From positions 1 to 64,000 of the forward strand of contig JBBDYH010000123.1 of NCBI GenBank assembly GCA_040901795.1: a stretch of 64,000 bases of DNA, in the 5' to 3' direction. Of this stretch, positions 26,769 to 35,497 are shown one piece after another. The first letter of the stretch is position 1. The number at the start of each line of letters is the position of its first letter. A program made the position numbers and the translations under genes. This DNA comes from JBBDYH01 sp040901795 (lineage in GTDB: Bacteria; Planctomycetota; Planctomycetia; Pirellulales; JALHPA01). Below the pieces are notes generated by a model, which did no database searches, was not told the DNA's origin, and saw nothing but the letters and a program-made list of their open reading frames with translations.

Positions 26769-28013
26769 TTAATCCGACCCGACCCCGCCCAGGCCCAGCA
26801 GCCTGCGGTACGACAGGCTAAACAGCGACGGGATGATCCGGTCGAACGTCCGGCGGCTCCACCAGGCTGCATCCGGGTTCAGATAGATAATGTCCCCCGC
26901 CGCCACCAGCAGGTTCTCCCGGTAGTCGTAGCGCGCCTTGATCAGATCGACCAGGATCAACAGCGGCCTGCCGTCCGGCGCCATGCGGTGAACCGTGACC
27001 GTTGTCGGCGAATCGATCGGGTCGATGTATCCCGCCATTGCGACCGCCGTAACCACATCAATCTCACGGTTCCGCGGCAATACGTAGCCGGCGCCCAATT
27101 CGCGTTCGTCCTTGCCGACGCTAAAGCGAACCGCCTGCGTTGGGCTCAGCTTGCCGACGACGAAAAACACCTCGTCGCGGCGGCTCGGCACGACCACCAG
27201 GTCGCCCGGCTGCAGCACAATGTCGTGAGCGGCCAATGGCTGCTGCGGAAACCCTCGCAGCGGAATGCGCAACACCTGCAAGCTGGGATCGACAAATTGC
27301 AGCGGACCGAATGGGCACTCTTCAACGGGAGGCAATGGCGTGATTGCCTCGGGCGAAGACAGGGGCGCGGGGATCATCTCCAGTTGCATTTGCAAGGGCG
27401 CTGTAACACGCCGATGGATTTCGATTTCCAAGCCCGCGTTGGGACTCAAGCCGCCGGCGGCAGCCAGCGCATGTGCAACGTCATTCTCATACTTCGGCAA
27501 TCGATACGCCCCGGGAGCGTTTACCTCTCCCAAAACCATCACGCCCGTCATGCTCCGTTCGAAGAGAAAGATACTAACGTCCGGTTGCTTGATCAGCTCC
27601 ATGTCTCCGTAGGCCTTGACGACGGCCTCCTGCGCCTGCACCACGCTCAGTCCTCCGACGCGCAAACCACCCACCATGGGCAATTGAATTTCCCCATTGC
27701 TCATCACGGCGACCCGGACGATCGTCGGTGCGGGCTCCTCGGGATTGAGCCGGTAGAGCGTGACCTCGAGAATGTCGCCGGGACCGAGTACGTAATCTGG
27801 CTGCGGCGGGATAGTCAAACCGGCCAGGTTGAGCGGCGGCGCGGCCGTCCGCCAGGGCACGCGGAAGGTCTCGGGCAGATTCGCCGCCGGAACGCCATAC
27901 GACCGCAACGGAGCGTAACAGCCGGCACAGACCGCAAGGGTTAACAATGCAAGCCCGGCGTAACCTCGCAGCGAGGCGCGTGGTACGCGAGCTGTTACCG
28001 GCGCAAGTGTCAT
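26769..28013 (-). CDS. Wza-type polysaccharide export lipoprotein
   Basis: The 414-residue protein is a polysaccharide biosynthesis/export family member, the outer-membrane channel class. The signal peptide ends in a lipobox-like LAVCAGC with Cys 32, predicting a lipoprotein. The Poly_export domain starts at PQPDYVLGPGDILEVTLYR and is followed by soluble SLBB-type beta-grasp repeats, such as VMVLGEVNAPGAYRLP and FFVVGKLSPTQAVRFS. It probably exports extracellular polysaccharide or holdfast-like material. No glycosyltransferase or Wzc-like gene is adjacent, so it is orphaned here. Confidence 0.88.
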   Translation of the reverse strand: MTLAPVTARVPRASLRGYAGLALLTLAVCAGCYAPLRSYGVPAANLPETFRVPWRTAAPPLNLAGLTIPPQPDYVLGPGDILEVTLYRLNPEEPAPTIVRVAVMSNGEIQLPMVGGLRVGGLSVVQAQEAVVKAYGDMELIKQPDVSIFLFERSMTGVMVLGEVNAPGAYRLPKYENDVAHALAAAGGLSPNAGLEIEIHRRVTAPLQMQLEMIPAPLSSPEAITPLPPVEECPFGPLQFVDPSLQVLRIPLRGFPQQPLAAHDIVLQPGDLVVVPSRRDEVFFVVGKLSPTQAVRFSVGKDERELGAGYVLPRNREIDVVTAVAMAGYIDPIDSPTTVTVHRMAPDGRPLLILVDLIKARYDYRENLLVAAGDIIYLNPDAAWWSRRTFDRIIPSLFSLSYRRLLGLGGVGSD

Positions 28014-28293
28014 GGTGATCCTTCACCGTAAGCCAAATGGAAATCCGCCCTTGTGCTCCGGCCCCTAGCGCGAGGGGGCGCATGCTTTCGGCGGCATAAA
28101 CCATTATCCCGTTGCTCGTGTATCGACCCTCTCGCCAGGACCGCTGAGCAATTTGCGACCAGCCGGCATATTCCGGGAAACGTTCACAGCCGGCATCTTT
28201 GGAGCGGCCCGTACAGATTACGGAGCGCCGAAGAGAACAGGCTCACCCAGCTCTCCAACACTCGGCCGGGAACCAATGCCGCGGAGCGAACGC

Positions 28294-28338
28294 TTGACGC
28301 GAATGGTCGGGTCGCCTACAGTACTATCACGGTAGTAC
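28294..28338 (+). promoter_or_regulatory. Promoter with palindromic operator for the GntR/ABC operon
   Basis: A -35-like TTGACG (28294-28299) is separated by 17 bases from a -10-like TACAGT (28317-28322). The perfect inverted repeat GTACTA-TCACGG-TAGTAC (28321-28338) overlaps the -10 end and the expected transcription start. Its position 32 bases before a GntR (YtrA-type) gene suggests that the regulator represses its own operon here. The rest of the 356-base gap from 28014 contains no gene. Confidence 0.72.
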
Positions 28339-28369
28339 AGCTTCTCGCACTCGCCTGAGATCGGATTCC

Positions 28370-28762
28370 ATGCTTCTGCACGTCGATGTCGGTAACGGAT
28401 TGGCGGTTTACGATCAAATCGTCCGGCAGATGAAATTTGCCGTGGCCGACGGCGCACTCCGCAGCGGCGAACTGGTGCCCAGCGTGCGGGAATTGGCCCG
28501 CGATCTGGCGATCAACCCGAACACGGTCGCGCGGGCGTATCGCCAGTTGCAGGAGGACGGCGTGCTGGAGACCGTACGCGGGATGGGGCTATCCGTAGCC
28601 GCGGCCGCGCGGCGGCATTGCCAGGCGGAGCGCACTAAGCTGATCCGCTCCCGGCTGCGGCTCGCGCTCGAGGAGGCGCTGCATAGCGGATTGGAGGCGA
28701 CTGACGTGGAAAGCCTGATGCAAACCGAGCTGGCGACCGTTTGCCGCGCAAAACAGAAATAG
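28370..28762 (+). CDS. GntR-family regulator, YtrA type
   Basis: The 130-residue protein consists of a GntR winged helix-turn-helix (VPSVRELARDLAINPNTVARAYRQLQEDGVLETVRGMG) followed by only a short helical tail of about 45 residues. Such small GntR proteins form the YtrA subfamily and usually repress adjacent ABC transporter operons. The gene directly precedes an ABC ATPase and permease, and a palindromic operator overlaps the promoter upstream. The effector is unknown. Confidence 0.9.
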   Translation: MLLHVDVGNGLAVYDQIVRQMKFAVADGALRSGELVPSVRELARDLAINPNTVARAYRQLQEDGVLETVRGMGLSVAAAARRHCQAERTKLIRSRLRLALEEALHSGLEATDVESLMQTELATVCRAKQK

Positions 28763-28815
28763 TCTGATCGACTCAACTATTCGCATTTAATGAGCCGTCC
28801 TACGTCGGAGCACCC

Positions 28816-29751
28816 ATGTCCACAGTGATTCAATTAGCGGACGTGACCAAACAATTTGGCCGCACGACGGCGCTTGACAGTGTCTCCTTGGAAGTGCCGT
28901 CCGGTGTGGTGTTCGCGCTACTGGGAGAGAACGGCGCTGGCAAGACCACCGCGATTCGCTTGATGCTCGGGTTGACGGAAGGGACGACGGGCGAGGTCCG
29001 CGTGCTCGGACTCGACAGCCGGCGCGACGGGTTGGAGATCCGGCGCCGTGTCGGCTATTTGCCCGAGCGACCGACACTCTACGAGTGGATGACCGCGGCG
29101 GAGATTGGCTGGTTTACGGCCGGCTTCTACGGCGATGGCTTCGAGCATCAATACCGTACGCTGATCGAGGGATTCCGCGTGCCGCTGGACCGCAAACTCA
29201 GCCAGTTATCGAAGGGGATGCGGGCCAAGGTGGCGTTGTCGCTGGCGATGGCGCATTCGCCCGAACTCTTGATCCTCGATGAGCCGACATCGGGCCTCGA
29301 CACCATGGTTCGCCGCGAGTTTTTGGAGAGCATGGTTGATATTGCCGCCGCAGGGCGAACCGTGCTGTTATCCAGCCATCAGATCGGGGAAGTCGAACGC
29401 GTTGCCGATATCGTGGCAATCGTGCACGCCGGCCGGCTGCTGGTGGTCGAACGGCTCGACGAATTTAAGCGAACGACGCGGCAATTGACGATCACGGTGA
29501 ATGAAAGCACGTCGCCCTTACCGCCGATCGATGGCCAGATGATTTATCAGCGGCGGCGCGGCCGGCAATGGGACGTCCTCATTCGTGGCCTCGACGAAGT
29601 CGCTGTCGAGCAACTGCGGTTTGCGGAAAACATCTTGGCGATCGAGTCGCGGACCCCGTCGCTGGAAGAGATTTTTGTGGCTTACGTGACCGGCGGCCCG
29701 CAACAGCCCGCGGACGTCACTCGCAACGTGTCAGTCGGCTTGTTCAGTTAA
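28816..29751 (+). CDS. ABC transporter ATP-binding protein
   Basis: The 311-residue ATPase has Walker A GENGAGKTT (about 37-45), signature LSKGMRAKVALS, Walker B LLILDEPTSGLD and the switch segment LLSSHQIGEVERV. The C-terminal extension after residue 215 is typical of the CcmA/YtrB-type exporters. It pairs with the large permease encoded 32 bases downstream, and is preceded by the GntR gene. It presumably drives export or a mechanotransmission-type process rather than import, since no binding protein is present. Confidence 0.93.
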   Translation: MSTVIQLADVTKQFGRTTALDSVSLEVPSGVVFALLGENGAGKTTAIRLMLGLTEGTTGEVRVLGLDSRRDGLEIRRRVGYLPERPTLYEWMTAAEIGWFTAGFYGDGFEHQYRTLIEGFRVPLDRKLSQLSKGMRAKVALSLAMAHSPELLILDEPTSGLDTMVRREFLESMVDIAAAGRTVLLSSHQIGEVERVADIVAIVHAGRLLVVERLDEFKRTTRQLTITVNESTSPLPPIDGQMIYQRRRGRQWDVLIRGLDEVAVEQLRFAENILAIESRTPSLEEIFVAYVTGGPQQPADVTRNVSVGLFS

Positions 29752-29783
29752 ATGACGGCGACAATGGAACGGAGCGCGTCTCG

Positions 29784-32700
29784 ATGAGTATCGCAACCAT
29801 CAACCCTGCGACGGCCGCCGCCAAGGTCCCCACTCGCGCGATCGTCCGCCGTTTTGTCTGGAAAGAGCTCCGCGTGCTCGTCGCGTTGTGGCTGGCAGTT
29901 GTGGTCTTGGGAGTGATCATCCAAGCAGCGGTCAACATTCTGAGTCCACCCTCGGCAGACCATCCCGCGCTGCTGTTGTCCACGGCGTTGGCGGCTGCCG
30001 TGCTTTACGCGGTCGGGGCTGCCGCAACCACGTTTTCGGTCGAGCATGAGGAGGAAACCTACGGTTTTCTCGTTGGTTTGCCGACGACCTGGTGGCCGGT
30101 GTATATGGGCAAATTAGAGGTCGTGGCCGGAAGCGCCATCGCGCTGGCCGGCTGCTTGTCGCTCATCGGCTGGATGGTAAGCGGCTTTGACACACCCGGC
30201 GCTCGTGATTCCTGGATTATCGTTGGACTATTCGGGATAGCAATTCTGGAGGGAATCGCTTGGGGGACGCTGTTTTCCATTCTGCTCAAGCGGCCGCTAA
30301 CGGCGGCGATCCTTACGCTCGTAGTGGCCACGGCGGCAGTTAATTTGGCGGTGTACCTAACTTCCTGGTATCCAGGCGCGAACCTCAAACCAATCGCCTA
30401 TGCCGAGGCGTTCCCGTTGCGGCTGGCCATTGTCGCCGTCGTACTCGTTTGCGGCGCGCTGGTTGCGCGGCGCTGGTTGACGGTCGGCGAGTCGCCCGAT
30501 CGCACGACTAACGATCGTGCTCGCTTTTGGTGGAGGATGTTGCCAACACGTATCGCCGGCCGTTTCTGGTCCCGTGCGGTTTCACTGCCATCACCCCCCC
30601 GGGGCAAAGTGATGGCCCGGCTGCTGTGGCAAACTTGGCGCGATTCCGGGAAGTTGCTGGCGTTGCCGATTGGCATCGCGGCGGTACTGGTGGCCGGAAC
30701 CGCGGCTGCAATCATACTCACCCATCCAGCCAAGGAAATTCACAATGCCGTGTGGACTTCGACGATCTTATTCGTTCCCGCCTTATATGGCGCGATGGCG
30801 TTCTCGGCCGATCAGCGGCGCGGAAGCTATCGCTTTCTGGCGGAGCACGCGGCGCGGCCACGCTATGTCTGGCTGGCGCGGCATGTCGTGTGGCTCGGAA
30901 CGGTCATCCTTTTGTCGCTGGCGCTTTGGCTTATCTTCACGGCGTTCGTTGCGTTTGTTATTCAGTTTCTCTTCCAGCGAGATCTGGAGGATTATGTCCG
31001 GTGGGGCAGCATGCCGGAAATCGGCTTCCAACTGCCCCATCAAACACTTTCCGCAATCTCGGTCGTGAGTTTCACCTGGTATGGAGTATTCGCGGCCTAC
31101 GCCGTGGGTCAGTTCTGCTCGATGCTCTTGCGAAGTGAGATCCTGGCCGCGTTTATCGCGCTGGTGGTGTCAGTTCTTATCTGCGCCTGGGCCGCTGTGC
31201 TGTTTGCCTGGCAGCTTAGTGGCGCGATGTTTCTGCTTCCCGTGGCGGCCGCGTTGATGTTCGCCACCTGGCTTCGCGCCCCGGATTGGCTTGCCGAGCG
31301 AAATTCGTGGCGCGCGTGGTTAACACCTGCATTGGCTGTAGCGGCAACGCTGGTCGTCACCGGGATCGCCTTGCCGTATGCGCGACTAGCGCAAATCGAT
31401 AATCAACCAACGCTCCCGACACAACTCTACATGCGCTCGGAGCCATCTACGATCGACGTCGAATCGCTCGTCGCAGCGCACCGCGCACGTGCCACGCCCG
31501 AAGCGCGCGAGACGGCGGCGATGTACTTGCGGGCCGTCGAAGCGCTTTACTCGTGGGAAGCGAACGACCCGCTGGAGCGGTGGCGGAAGTCGGAAAACGC
31601 TCAAAACTCGAGCACCAGCGCGATCGGTTTCGATGAAGCGAAGATCCCGCCTGACCAGCAAGCAGCATTTCTCAAGGCGAAAGAGCGGTGGTCGGAATTG
31701 GTAAGTGTGTCACGAGCCGCGGCGGTGAAGCTGGCGATCGAGGCCAGTTCGCGGCCGACGTGCCATTTCGAATTCGACGTCGACGAAATTCCGGTGGGCC
31801 CAATCGGATTTGAGGGACAATTGGGTCTTGATTCCTACCGTTTCTACATGCGGTTCAACGAACTGCTCAGCGCTCTATGGGCAGACGCGCCAGAGACGCA
31901 GTTTGACCATCTGCTCGCTGCGCTCCGGATGAGCGTCCACTTGCGTGCCGGCCAGCCTTCAGTGGTCGTCCTTGATCAGCTTGAAAAGGAAAAGTCGATT
32001 CTCCAGCAGATCGGCGCTTGGGCCGCGAGGGACAATCGGACAAACGGCGAACGGCGCATCGCGATCGGACAACTTATCGACTACTTCCGCAGGTTGCCGT
32101 GGTTGCCTGAGACCGTGATTGCCGACCACGTGTTGATGACCAATGTGCTGCGGGGTCACACACCGTCATTAGTGTTGGCCAAAAAACACCAGTCGCCGCT
32201 CGATCATTTGGCCTATCTGGCGAACCAATTGCCCTGGGAGCGCGAGCGGGCATTATTGGCCCTAAACGCAATCACGCGGCAAAATGTCAGTGACGCCGAT
32301 GCGCTCGAAGTTAATCTGCCGACGTTGTATGCTTCTAGGCTCGATAGCCTCTTTGCGCGCCGTTGGTTGCGGCCGAGGTACGCGTCCGGCTGGACGGAAA
32401 AGTGGTTGATCGCCCAGCCTGCCGCGGCGACAAGTTATCTCGCTCGGCTGGAGTACCAAACCCGCGTGCCGGTGCACGAGTTCTATCGCGCTTATTTCAA
32501 CAGCCAAACGTATCGGCGGGCAGCGTTGCTCCGAATTGCGCTGGCCATGTTTCGACGCGATCACGGCGCCTATCCAACCCTGCTGACCGAACTCGTACCT
32601 GATTACCTGGACCAGGTGCCTCTCGATCCGTTTTCCGGCCAGCAATTCGTATATCGAGCAGCGGGCCTTGAGCTGCCTTTGCATCGCCGGAATTGGTCGA

Positions 32701-32912
32701 ACTTTGAACGGATTGAGGCCAATACACCGCTGTTCTGGAGCGTCGGCGCCGGCAACGCTCGACTAGAGGAATGGGAACGCGAAGTATCCGAAGAGGACGA
32801 GAATGATTTGTCACGCGACACGAAGGTGATAAAAGAAACCGTCTACGTGCTAGACAGCGAAATACCGCCTTGGTCGACCGAGCCAGCGTTTGCTTTCCCC
32901 TTGGCGAAGTAA
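29784..32912 (+). CDS. ABC-2-like permease fused to a large extracytoplasmic domain
   Basis: The 1042-residue protein is started at the ATG at 29784 (MSIATINPATAAAK); the frame extending back to 29568 overlaps the ATPase gene. Residues about 30-540 contain roughly twelve hydrophobic segments in two blocks of six, as if two ABC-2 permease halves were joined. Residues about 540-1042 are soluble and helix-rich. They end with a segment around residue 920 (FRRDHGAYPTLLTELVP, followed by DPFSGQQF), a pattern seen in planctomycete envelope proteins and pseudopilin-like tails. The permease half pairs with the upstream ATPase; the role of the extra domain is unknown. Confidence 0.82.
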   Translation: MSIATINPATAAAKVPTRAIVRRFVWKELRVLVALWLAVVVLGVIIQAAVNILSPPSADHPALLLSTALAAAVLYAVGAAATTFSVEHEEETYGFLVGLPTTWWPVYMGKLEVVAGSAIALAGCLSLIGWMVSGFDTPGARDSWIIVGLFGIAILEGIAWGTLFSILLKRPLTAAILTLVVATAAVNLAVYLTSWYPGANLKPIAYAEAFPLRLAIVAVVLVCGALVARRWLTVGESPDRTTNDRARFWWRMLPTRIAGRFWSRAVSLPSPPRGKVMARLLWQTWRDSGKLLALPIGIAAVLVAGTAAAIILTHPAKEIHNAVWTSTILFVPALYGAMAFSADQRRGSYRFLAEHAARPRYVWLARHVVWLGTVILLSLALWLIFTAFVAFVIQFLFQRDLEDYVRWGSMPEIGFQLPHQTLSAISVVSFTWYGVFAAYAVGQFCSMLLRSEILAAFIALVVSVLICAWAAVLFAWQLSGAMFLLPVAAALMFATWLRAPDWLAERNSWRAWLTPALAVAATLVVTGIALPYARLAQIDNQPTLPTQLYMRSEPSTIDVESLVAAHRARATPEARETAAMYLRAVEALYSWEANDPLERWRKSENAQNSSTSAIGFDEAKIPPDQQAAFLKAKERWSELVSVSRAAAVKLAIEASSRPTCHFEFDVDEIPVGPIGFEGQLGLDSYRFYMRFNELLSALWADAPETQFDHLLAALRMSVHLRAGQPSVVVLDQLEKEKSILQQIGAWAARDNRTNGERRIAIGQLIDYFRRLPWLPETVIADHVLMTNVLRGHTPSLVLAKKHQSPLDHLAYLANQLPWERERALLALNAITRQNVSDADALEVNLPTLYASRLDSLFARRWLRPRYASGWTEKWLIAQPAAATSYLARLEYQTRVPVHEFYRAYFNSQTYRRAALLRIALAMFRRDHGAYPTLLTELVPDYLDQVPLDPFSGQQFVYRAAGLELPLHRRNWSNFERIEANTPLFWSVGAGNARLEEWEREVSEEDENDLSRDTKVIKETVYVLDSEIPPWSTEPAFAFPLAK

Positions 32913-32958
32913 AGTCGAACAATGAGCAATGCCTGATCTCGCAAACGTGGCGGATTGA

Positions 32959-34011
32959 CTAGGGGCGCAGCCATTCATCGAGATGCACGGCGACAAAGGC
33001 ATCATCGATAAGATGCGGATAGGCTCGGCAGACGCGGTCGATCTCCTCGGCCTGACCCGCGCTCAGCGTCTCATCCGGATCCAGACACCAAACGCCTGCG
33101 AACAGTCCCTGCCGGCGAAGAACTTCATGCACGCCGGCAATGCAACCGGCAAAGCCGTTCGCGGCATCGAACACCGCGGCGTTGCAATCGGTCACTTCGA
33201 CGCCCCGCTGCAACAGTTCCGCCGGAATGCTGTTGCCTGCTGCCGCCGCCTGGCAAGCTCGCAGAAGTTCGACTGCCTTGCTCGTCCAGACAGCCCAATG
33301 ACCCAGCAGCCCGCCAACCATCCGCAATCGGTTGCCTGATCCATCGCCCCTCGATTGGGAAAGAGGATACCGAGTTAGCAAATCCGCCACGATGTTGTCG
33401 TCGTTGCCCGTATATAGCGCCACATCGTCCCGTTGGGCATCGGCCACCGCCCGCATAACATCGAGGGTCTGGTAACGATTGAACGGCGCGATTTTGATGG
33501 CCACCACGTTGTCGATTTCGAGAAACCGCCGCCAGAAGCGGTACGAGAGCATTTGCCCCCCGACCGCCGGCTGAAGATAAAAGCCAACCAGCGGGGTCAC
33601 GGTCGCCAATTCGTGGCAATGAGCGATCAACGCCTCATCGCTCGCATCGCGCAACGCCGCCAGGCTAACCAAGGCAGCATGATAGCCAAGGCCGCGAATC
33701 AATTCCGCCTCCGCCACCGCCTGTCGAGTGTGGCCACACACACCTCCGATCCACACCAGCAGGCGAGGACTCTTGCTCAACTCCTCCGCCACCAGCGACA
33801 GGACCGGCTCGAACAAGCCAACCGCGGGGTCGCGGATGGCGAACTGCGTGGTATGCACGCCCACGGCGAGGCCGCCCGCGCCGGCGGCGATGTAATAGCG
33901 ACACAGCGCCCTTTGACGGCGCTCATCGAGACGGCGCTCTTTCGTCAAGGCCAGCGGACATGCCGGAATCACCACCCCCCGTCGCAGTAGATCGCGCGTC
34001 GTCGGGTCCAT
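32959..34011 (-). CDS. DapA/N-acetylneuraminate lyase family protein
   Basis: The product is a (beta/alpha)8 aldolase of the dihydrodipicolinate synthase/NAL family, about 350 residues. Numbering from the longer start at 34026, the Schiff-base Lys is 178 (VAIKIAPFN) and the catalytic Tyr 150 (VGFYLQP), with the 28-residue spacing found in DapA. The GxxG substrate loop of DapA is replaced by AVGVHTTQFA, so the substrate is probably not that of DapA. Either ATG 34026 or 34011 could be used; neither has a strong ribosome-binding site. An epimerase-like gene lies just upstream on the same strand and the two likely form an operon. Confidence 0.88.
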   Translation of the reverse strand: MDPTTRDLLRRGVVIPACPLALTKERRLDERRQRALCRYYIAAGAGGLAVGVHTTQFAIRDPAVGLFEPVLSLVAEELSKSPRLLVWIGGVCGHTRQAVAEAELIRGLGYHAALVSLAALRDASDEALIAHCHELATVTPLVGFYLQPAVGGQMLSYRFWRRFLEIDNVVAIKIAPFNRYQTLDVMRAVADAQRDDVALYTGNDDNIVADLLTRYPLSQSRGDGSGNRLRMVGGLLGHWAVWTSKAVELLRACQAAAAGNSIPAELLQRGVEVTDCNAAVFDAANGFAGCIAGVHEVLRRQGLFAGVWCLDPDETLSAGQAEEIDRVCRAYPHLIDDAFVAVHLDEWLRP

Positions 34012-34046
34012 ATTTATTAGTCCCATTCACAGAACGGAACGATTGT

Positions 34047-34075
34047 GTGCCACTGCTCGCCGCGAGCAGTGCCAC
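34047..34075. repeat. Palindrome GTGCCACTGCTCGC family
   Basis: GCCACTGCTCGC and GCGAGCAGTGCC are complementary. The palindrome sits in the 100-base gap between the epimerase-like and DapA-like genes and could form a hairpin in their shared transcript. Confidence 0.75.
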
Positions 34076-34111
34076 GACCGGCAAAAGTGGCGATTTGTTA
34101 GGAGTTCTTCG

Positions 34112-35155
34112 TCAGAAGTTTCCCTCGCGGACCTGAAAATGGGTTGGCTTATCGAGGCTTTCACCGCCCCGTCGCACCCACTCGGCAATCCACTCGACCA
34201 TCTGCCGCGCGCTGGCGCGCGGGTAGCCGAACAAGTGGTGCGCAAGCTGTGCATTGCTCAAGAGTGCGTCGGCAGCTTCGTGCCCGCGAAGCGTAACCCG
34301 TTTTCCCAACAGCCGCCCGAAATCCTCCGCCACGCGCCGCACGCTCAACAGCTCCGGCCCGGCGAGGTTCAGCACCCGCGGCGGAGTCGCGAGATGATCG
34401 AACGACTGTAGCACCATCGCGTTGGCGTCGGCCTGCCAGATCGCGTTAAAGCTACCCATATCGAGTTCGACCGGCTGCTCGTTCCAGACCGCGCGGGCCA
34501 GGTCCGACAAAACGCCATAGCGCAGCTCGTTGGCATAGTTGAGCCGCAACAATGCCATGGGAATGCCCAGCGCACGGCTAAAATGCTCGAAGATCCGCTC
34601 GCGACCCACGGCGCTCATCGCGTACTCCCCCACCGGGCGAAGCGAATCGCTCTCGACCGAGCCGCCCTGTACCACCGGAGACAGACCATAGACGTTTCCG
34701 CTGGAGAGAGCCGCGATCCGGCTGCTTGCGAATCGCTGGCAGACCATGCCGGGCAAATACGCGTTCATCATCCACGTCATCGCTTCGTTGCCCGTCGAGC
34801 CGAACTTCATGCCGGTCATGAAAATCACGTGGGGCGCGTCGGGAAGCTCTTTAAGCTGGGCCGGATTGGTGAGATCGCAGCGAATCGTTTCGACCCCCTG
34901 GGCCGTAAGCCGCGACTCCAATCCGGTCGACGAGAATCGCGAAACTCCGATCACGCGCACCCGCGCGCCGGCCGCGTCGGCGGCGCGCCGCGCCATGCGG
35001 GCGAGCGTGGGTCCCATTTTGCCCCCGACACCCAACAGCATCAGGTCCCCGTCGAGCCGGCCCAAGCTCTCAATCGCGCCGCTCGACGGTTGGCTGAGCA
35101 GGTCTTCGAGCTGCTCGACGTTGTCGATCGCGTCCGCGGTTTCACCGTATTTCAT
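34112..35155 (-). CDS. NAD-dependent epimerase/dehydratase-like protein
   Basis: The 347-residue protein is an extended short-chain dehydrogenase. The Rossmann segment is LMLLGVGGKMGPTLARMA and the DNLA-like region VIFMTGMKFG follows. At the position of the family YxxxK pair the sequence reads EYAMSAVGRERIFE, so the Lys of YxxxK is Ala; catalysis may differ from classic epimerases. The ATG at 35155 (MKYGETADAID) is preferred; the frame continues 48 codons upstream without family-like sequence. The gene is upstream of the DapA-like gene in the same direction, suggesting a shared sugar-acid pathway. Confidence 0.82.
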   Translation of the reverse strand: MKYGETADAIDNVEQLEDLLSQPSSGAIESLGRLDGDLMLLGVGGKMGPTLARMARRAADAAGARVRVIGVSRFSSTGLESRLTAQGVETIRCDLTNPAQLKELPDAPHVIFMTGMKFGSTGNEAMTWMMNAYLPGMVCQRFASSRIAALSSGNVYGLSPVVQGGSVESDSLRPVGEYAMSAVGRERIFEHFSRALGIPMALLRLNYANELRYGVLSDLARAVWNEQPVELDMGSFNAIWQADANAMVLQSFDHLATPPRVLNLAGPELLSVRRVAEDFGRLLGKRVTLRGHEAADALLSNAQLAHHLFGYPRASARQMVEWIAEWVRRGGESLDKPTHFQVREGNF

Positions 35156-35497
35156 GACGACTGTCGCTGTTTTGATCGATTTCGGGCTTGAATTAGAGTC
35201 TGCCTCGCGTCGCCGTTCAACCCTCGCCCTGCCAAGGCTGGCCGCGGAAAATCGCGAATCGAAACCAACGAAACTGGACTTTTCCGCCAGATTCGTCACA
35301 ATGATAACCGGCGGGTGAGTGCCGGCTTAGGACCGTGGGCCCGGTCATCGCTGGCATGCACGCGCCGCGGAGCAGATCGGTTGCGTGGCCATTCAGCTTC
35401 GCCCCCAGGGCGCGGCTGGGTCATGGGCTGCTCCGTCATCAGTCCGATCCGGAGGCGCTCTTTTCTATCTGGCATTCGCCGTCAAGGAGATCAAGTC

